From Hyphodiscus hymeniophilus (taxonomy: Eukaryota; Ascomycota; Leotiomycetes; Helotiales; Hyphodiscaceae), in contig VNKQ01000006.1 in assembly GCA_016508695.1 (NCBI GenBank), forward strand, positions 1,302,001 through 1,366,000: DNA of 64,000 nucleotides. The letters run 5' to 3'. Position 1 is the first letter of the stretch. Each line of letters starts with the position of its first letter. A program made the translations under genes and the position numbers. The notes under the pieces are model-generated. The model had not been told where the DNA came from and did not search any database. It saw only the letters and a list, made by a program, of their open reading frames with translations. Positions 58,601-64,000 of the stretch are shown piece after piece.

Positions 58601-58769
58601 TGTAGCCACCGCCGTACGCAGGGGGATCATAGGCACTATAGCCGTGAGGAGCGTTCTCGGCCTCATCGTGACGCGGCTGCATCCACCGAGGGAAAGCTTG
58701 AACGGCAGGAGCCAAGGTCAAGATGACCGCGGTCGACACCAGGCCGATGACGAAAGACTTGCCTTTCAT
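55648..58769 (-). CDS. Ser/Thr-rich secreted cell-wall-like protein
   Basis: Exons 58490-58769, 56434-58440 and 55648-56378 give 1005 residues; the introns (49 and 55 bp) are GT-AG and in phase. Residues 1-25 are a signal peptide ending AVQA. From about residue 90 to 830 the protein is almost only Ser, Thr, Pro, Gly, Ala and Tyr. It would be heavily O-mannosylated. A block near the middle (TTLFSTVEITETIVQTIYDT) is typical of fungal wall proteins. The C-terminal 180 residues change character: Gly/Ser/Tyr/Asp repeats (GSDYGSGGSDYGSDGSGYG), then acidic-aromatic DPFADDGLPDWFDPFADEND, then a His/Arg/Gly end. No GPI signal is visible. It may be a wall or matrix protein; no enzyme domain is seen. 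Confidence 0.8.
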
Positions 58770-60452
58770 CTTGAAGCTGTTCGGCACGTTAGTGAAAATT
58801 CTCTGTCGTTGTTCGACGGTGGGAGATGCGTCGAAGGATACTTGTGAGTGTGAAGTAAGAGACTTACCACGTACAAGATGAACTTGACTTCCAGTGAGGC
58901 AGAGGGGAGGTGGCAAAGGAGTGTGATGCTTGTGAAGCCTTGAACGACTGACAAGATAATCGTGTTATCGAAAGTGCTGACGAGAGCTTGTCGAGTCTCC
59001 GAAGACCAGAGCGTCGATTCGAAGAGTTGTCAGTCGGTGGGACGAAGATGAAGAAGAGAAGAGAGTGGGGAAGCGAAAGGACGAGAATATATGGTGACTA
59101 GAAGACGTAATGCAATGCAGACTGCTCGATAGAGAAGTAGGGATTGGGACTCCACCTTCCGTCGTCTCCCGCTTGAAGGTCGAGGTTGTAAGGGGAAGGA
59201 GTGGTATCTCGGTACAGCACATTTCCCCTCCCATCACTACACCTCGTTCTGTTCACCTCAACATTAACACCGGACAGATTGGCTGAGCCTCCAGCCACTT
59301 ATTTTCTTTCAATCATGGACTCGATGCCTTCATGCATCATGTTTTGTGTTTCATATCAGAGGTACAGGGCAATTACCCGAACTGGATTACTCGATTGGGG
59401 CAGACGCCCGCTTCCCATCCTCTGCACCAGCAGCATGATACAAACAGAATGAGAATTCAAGCCCCTCAAATCTCATATTGGAGATATCTGTAGGATGCCA
59501 TTATTTCTGCTGAACTCGGCAGACGTGGGACGACATATAGCAGGGTACAAGATGCTGACCGCAGAGAGCCGTCGTTGAACCAACGAAAAATGTTGCGAGG
59601 CTGCGGCTTTCCGTACATTTGATAGTTGTTCCTGCAGATGGTACATGATGTACCACCAGATTCCGCTCACTTGAGATGAATGAAGAAGTGGACTCCGGGT
59701 GATCTAGGAAAGAAATTGAGGTGACCTAGGGGCGTCTCGATGGAAGCTCTCTTCGTGAAACTCTCTGAGCGCCACACCGCATGTTCAACGTATCTGTCAG
59801 AAACCACAAGATCTTCCAACGTGCCGTTGAACGATGATGATGACACTGTCTGATTTCTAATTTGATTCATGCCCTTGGCCGATCTCAGAAGCCGTTTGAT
59901 AATAGTGCGGTGAATGCGGGATGGTCTTGGTCGCTCGCAGGGTTCGAATTGTTGGCATTCAAGCAGCCCGTGTAGGCTTGTGGCTCTTGAGCTACGTCTA
60001 ACGTAGAATCTACAGGCCTTGCTGCAGTTTTTCGTCTTCGGATGACAGTCAATATTGGGAAATCGATACACGGGAGGTATTTTGTGGCTCATGAATGGCA
60101 AGTCCACTGCAAGACTTGCGTGATGGAGCCATGTATTTAAAGAAACAATACTCCAGCCTTGGTTTATGTTCTCTTCATTCTCGGTGTATGAACTTATCAA
60201 ATTTGTGTGTTTACGTGATTGCAGGTAATCTTGAGTAGAGGTGGATCCCCAATTGATGCCTTCACCGCTATGAACCAACGCCTTGCTGCTCATGTGGAAA
60301 AGCAAACGGAACAGATTTAAGACTAAAAAACTAGCAGCCCTCGAGATGTCGGCTCGATGCACATGGGAAGTAGTAACACGAGGTCACCGAGGTGAAGGGC
60401 TGCCGGGTTGCACAGCCTAGTACCATCTCGGGACGCTGCAGTCCCTCTTACT
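58770..60452. other. Upstream region of Ser/Thr-rich gene
   Basis: About 1.7 kb. A minus-strand open frame at 59667-60362 (231 codons) has an ATG but no recognisable motif and no domain-like composition, so I do not call it. Confidence 0.4.
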
Positions 60453-61881
60453 TTACTCAGCTTTCTTGCTTGCCTCTTTATTGATTCTCGGTACGGTCAT
60501 CTCAGTCATCATAACATTGTTGGCCTCGATGTCTGCAGCCCATAGAGCAGCACCGACTAGACATTATCAGTATGAAGACATATACTTTGCGACAGAAGAA
60601 TCGTCATACCTGTGTTTGTGAAGGAGAACAGAATCGAAGCAAAAGGAATTAGCTCCAGTAACGTCGCAACGGTTCCGAACCTTTTTCGGTGTTAGCTTCC
60701 ATACCTGAATGCCAAAGTAGTGATGGATATTGGAAGGCAAAATCGAAAGAAGAGTCTAATTGAGGATCCTCGAAGCAACAGCAGAAGCTTCAGCACTGAA
60801 AATGTAATTCCATGCCTGCCATGCTTGATCGGTTTACAAATTTGGTTACCGCTTCATTCGGTTCTTGAATGATCCTTTCACCTAGAGGCTGGCAAGAAAT
60901 GGAGCCGCATGCCGGATCTTCCTATTCTTGGAAACCCTCAGACGGCAACACGGGATGCATCCTTGGTATTGTGCGAAACGCAATAATCTCCAATGTATTG
61001 AGCGGGAAAGTGGAGAACAGAACTTACGCAGTGTACGGGGCCGTGTTCTCTTTCAACCATGCCTCTCTCTGGCTGTTGTTCCACTTCTTGAGCTGGAAGT
61101 ACTGCATCCAACATTTAGCTATGCCCGGCAGGTTATGTTGAATACATAAAGACTCACCCGAGTATGCACGGAGTTTCCTCTGCTGCGACCTTGAAGCAGA
61201 ACGAAGAGGACAGTGCCAATGATTGGAATGAAGTTCAAGGGCAGGTACATAACATATCTGACGAGTGCAGTGGGGGAGAACTTCTCAAAAGGAGACTTCA
61301 AGAGCTTCCCAAGCTTGCCGATGGGATCCTGAAAGTTACCAGCCTTCAATTGTCGTCCTTCTGCCAACACCTCCGTCTGATTTCTGGCCACTAGTGTTCC
61401 ATCAAACGTATCAACCAATGCGTCCTGCAAGAGGAAAGTTCGCGAAATAAGGTTGATGATCGTAGAGGATTCAGAGAGGGTGAGTAGGATAGTTGTGATC
61501 GCCGAGAGAGGACCATTGACAAATGCGAGAGCAGCAGCTTGTGGGAGGTAGGCGAAAATGAACATGAAAGCAATGACACCAGTTGAAAGGGTCAAGGTTG
61601 GGGCGAGCTTGGAGAGAAGGGGCTTCCAAAGTGATTTGTGGCCAAGGAAGTAGTATATTCCCTTCAGACATTAGTCTCGCAATCTCCAACATATTGTTGA
61701 GGATATTTACCTTGATAGGATACAAGTACGCTCCAGACTTAGCAGCAGATTGCACAAGGTGCTTTGCCTTGTCGAAATCCTCGGCGCTGTCTCCGATCAG
61801 CCTGGTTCTCCCCTCCTAAAATGGATTCACCTACGCGACTTCCTTAGCCTTGGCCTTGACATTTTCAACCGAGCTCGACAT
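60453..61881 (-). CDS. EI24/RRT8-like multipass membrane protein
   Basis: Exons 61835-61881, 61711-61801, 61158-61661, 61028-61101, 60610-60680 and 60453-60556 give 296 residues. It resembles the fungal EI24-domain family often named outer spore wall protein RRT8. Markers are GIYYFLGHKSLWKPL, the hydrophobic spans VIAFMFIFAYLPQAAALAF and LVRYVMYLPLNFIPIIG, KKWNNSQREAW, and the conserved end FGTVATLLELIPFASILFSF followed by GAALWAADIE. Five of six joins are clean. The first intron would be only 33 nt (GTAGGT...ACCAG). Without it, GCG is followed by an in-frame TAG. So it is either an ultra-short intron, another start I cannot find, or a null allele. Confidence 0.78.
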
Positions 61882-62730
61882 TTTCGGGGATTTTCTGTGT
61901 TCCTTTGGGTACTTGGATGATTGAAAGATAGGGTTTCTGTGGAATAGGATGTTTTTCTCAAGGAATGGGTTTTCTTTGTTGACTGACGATGGCCTTGCTT
62001 GCTCTTGGCAACTCAGAAGAGCACTGTCGTCATTGCGGCTTCCACTCCGCTAGCGCATACAGGGGCTCAAAGGTCAGCGCCAGGCCAGGCCCGCAGGGGT
62101 CTCTGAATACTTTAACAATACGCAGATATCAATCATGAAAAAACATAAAAATAACGAGGCATGCTCTTAGCTGTCGGAAATGTAAACCTCACTTGAGTAA
62201 ATTACCAAAAAAAAACTAGGTATCCTGAAGCCGTGAGTACGACTTCTGTTCGTCGTATGAAAGTATTATTCTCTGTATGAAAGGACGTTGTCGTATTTTT
62301 GTAGGATTATTCGGTTGAACTCTTCAAATATGAGAAGGCAGAGATGCCGTCTATGCTGTACTTTCACTGTTGGGATACTGGCTCGTCATGTTGAATGATT
62401 TGATAAGAGATGAGTTGATGCGCGACTGAATTCCATTGCAACTTTTTAACGAACGCCTACAGGAGCTATACAGACCAGATCCCTTTTCCCTCTGCCAACT
62501 TTTGCCAATGCACAAACAACTAAGGTCTGTAATTCAAAAAAACAAAATCTAAATGCAAAGACAAAAGCAGAGCGAAACCCCAAACATCAATTTTAGCAAC
62601 CCAATGCCAGATGGTATCAGCTTAGCCAACTCCATTGTAAAATCAGACCCCACGCTTTCAATGCAGACAGAATGAGATATCCCAAAAATCCCACTCCAAA
62701 CGACCAATGAAAATCAGAGAGATGTGACAC
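61882..62730. other. Intergenic, EI24-like gene to small secreted protein
   Basis: EI24-like promoter and 3' end of the small secreted protein gene. No gene seen. Confidence 0.5.
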
Positions 62731-63123
62731 TTAGTTGTAGGTGGTCTCGAGGTAGTGGAAGTATGGCTGGCTGATGCCGGAGATGTGGACAGCAGATCCG
62801 TTGATTGGGACGATGGTGCCATATTTGGCTTGGAGAACACGAATGTTAGACTGAGCGTTGTAGTTGTTGAGGAGGGTGATGCAGGTTGCTGGGACACCGG
62901 AGATTGTCATGGTGAGATCTGCATCATTGGAGAGCATCTTGGGAACCCCAGAGACTCCGTTCTGGTTCATGCAGTTAACGAAGGTGGGCTCAATGTCGGC
63001 TGTGTCGTCGCGGCCGAAGATGGTGGTTGCACCTCTCTTGATGGAGATGGAGCAGCATTGGCCAGCGTTGGCAACTGCGACGAAGCTGGAGACAGCGAGG
63101 ACGACGGTGGTGAATGAAACCAT
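62731..63123 (-). CDS. Small secreted cysteine-containing protein
   Basis: Single exon, 130 residues. Residues 1-20 form a clear signal peptide ending AVANA. The mature protein of about 110 residues has four cysteines: an adjacent pair (GQCCSISI) plus two single ones (FVNCMNQ, PATCITLL), enough for two disulphides. No enzyme motif or membrane segment is present. The composition is Ile/Val/Thr-rich, suggesting a compact beta fold. I do not recognise the family. Size, secretion and cysteines fit a fungal apoplastic protein, possibly an effector or surface protein; that role is only inference. Confidence 0.75.
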   Translation of the reverse strand: MVSFTTVVLAVSSFVAVANAGQCCSISIKRGATTIFGRDDTADIEPTFVNCMNQNGVSGVPKMLSNDADLTMTISGVPATCITLLNNYNAQSNIRVLQAKYGTIVPINGSAVHISGISQPYFHYLETTYN

Positions 63124-64000
63124 GATTGCGATGTTGGAACTTTGAGGAAAGTTAGAAAGATACTGTTGATTATTGAATTGGAAGGGTATGAAGACGTTCG
63201 GACTGTTGATTGTGATCGTTGTAGTGAGAAGATGATGTGGAAGCTGATGATGAGAGAAGAATGAGAGGGACAGTGAGCCTCCTTATAGCTCCTGTTTGAT
63301 CTTTGCATCGTATGCCTCAATCTGGAGGAAGATGGAGAAACTGGAGCTTAGCTGCGGCTTCAAGTCAGACCCATCCTGGATGCACGGAGCCGCGACGAGC
63401 ATTCTGGCATAGAGGGCTCTATCGGGCACTTCCTAATAAAGATTGTTTGAGATATCTGACGATGCCTTCAATTCTTCCAGCGGCCCAGCCTCCTTCAATC
63501 CGTTGCAAGATGCAGACCAGAGGCTCAGGGTCACTAATCGACCGTAGCAGATGCGACTAATCCTTACGTCGGAGCGTATCAAGCTTGAGTGGATGGGAGG
63601 AAGGTCAGAGATTCTGGCGGCGTAGCAAACTCCCAATGCTCTTGGCAGGCCAGGGCACGACGTAACACTCAATAGGAAGGTAATTAATTTTGGGAGGCTG
63701 GGGAAGGGCTTGGCGCTTGCCGGAATAAACGCTGTCAAGTTGTCAATAGACCAACCAACCACTCACTCCATCTTCCTTGTGTACTTCTCTCAGCCCTAGA
63801 GGATCACAGCCGCGTGCATATCCTCGACCATGCAGCACTCGCTGTTTGGCATAAGCCTCGCCGCTATTTCAGGCAATTGAAGCTTCCTTTGGGGGCCAGG
63901 AACGGACAGACTCCTGTTCCATATCTAGAAGTAGGTTGTCAGATCACGGACATGTAGGAATAATTCGACGGAGCTTCAGAACCTGGCAAAAGATGTCTTT
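63124..64000. other. Upstream region to window end
   Basis: Holds the promoter of the small secreted protein. I see no gene in the final 877 bases. Confidence 0.5.

Noticed and set aside
59667..60362. 231-codon open frame on the minus strand
   Set aside because: No motif, domain-like composition or conserved block is visible. The length is within reach of chance in 1.7 kb of non-coding DNA.
63433..63762. 109-codon minus-strand frame at the window end
   Set aside because: No recognisable features; probably chance.

Overview
The window is nuclear DNA of a filamentous ascomycete (Pezizomycotina). The evidence is many 45-160 bp spliceosomal introns with GTNNGT-type donors and CTRAY-like branch sites, intergenic gaps of 0.3-2.8 kb, genes on both strands without operons, and fungus-specific families (Sec2, Erf2, ASH1-type SET protein, Pmt2-type mannosyltransferase, Zn2Cys6 protein, secreted phospholipase B). 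My impression is Leotiomycetes, but that is an inference from overall similarity; the species cannot be fixed from the sequence.

Layout. 0-4.2 kb: splicing factor SLU7, then a divergent ribosomal pair, RPS9 (minus) and RPL21 (plus). 5.2-6.6 kb: a secreted propeller-like protein. 9.4-13.7 kb: SEC2-type Rab exchange factor and the SF3A1 splicing subunit. 15-16.9 kb: a dienelactone-hydrolase-family enzyme, overlapped at its 3' end by an antisense gene carrying only the N-terminal domain of a fungal STAND/NLR protein. 17.1-25.2 kb: PMT2, a small single-span membrane protein and ERF2. 28-35 kb: ASH1-type histone methyltransferase, RIM2 mitochondrial carrier, SNX3 and a tetraspanin. 36.9-37.2 kb: a candidate 45-residue spliced gene. 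39.4-44.8 kb: an unusual zinc-cluster protein and a phospholipase B. 47-55 kb: a multipass membrane protein, a methyltransferase, an amidohydrolase and a short-chain dehydrogenase. 55.6-63.1 kb: a Ser/Thr-rich secreted protein, an EI24-family membrane protein and a small secreted cysteine-containing protein.

Most genes are housekeeping: splicing (SLU7, SF3A1), translation (RPS9, RPL21), secretion and trafficking (SEC2, PMT2, ERF2, SNX3), chromatin (ASH1) and mitochondria (RIM2). Accessory character is concentrated at 15-17 kb and 39-63 kb (NLR fragment, secreted proteins, enzyme block). I did not find CRISPR arrays, intact transposons, rRNA or convincing tRNA genes.

The most interesting observations are in gene structure: three inferred GC-AG introns (two in RPL21, one in RIM2); an RPS9 start codon split by an intron, with two 13-nt microexons; a possible 33-nt intron or in-frame stop in the EI24-family gene; and an apparent frameshift in the tetraspanin tail. 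All splice sites were inferred by eye from reading frame, family resemblance and splice consensus. No RNA evidence was available.
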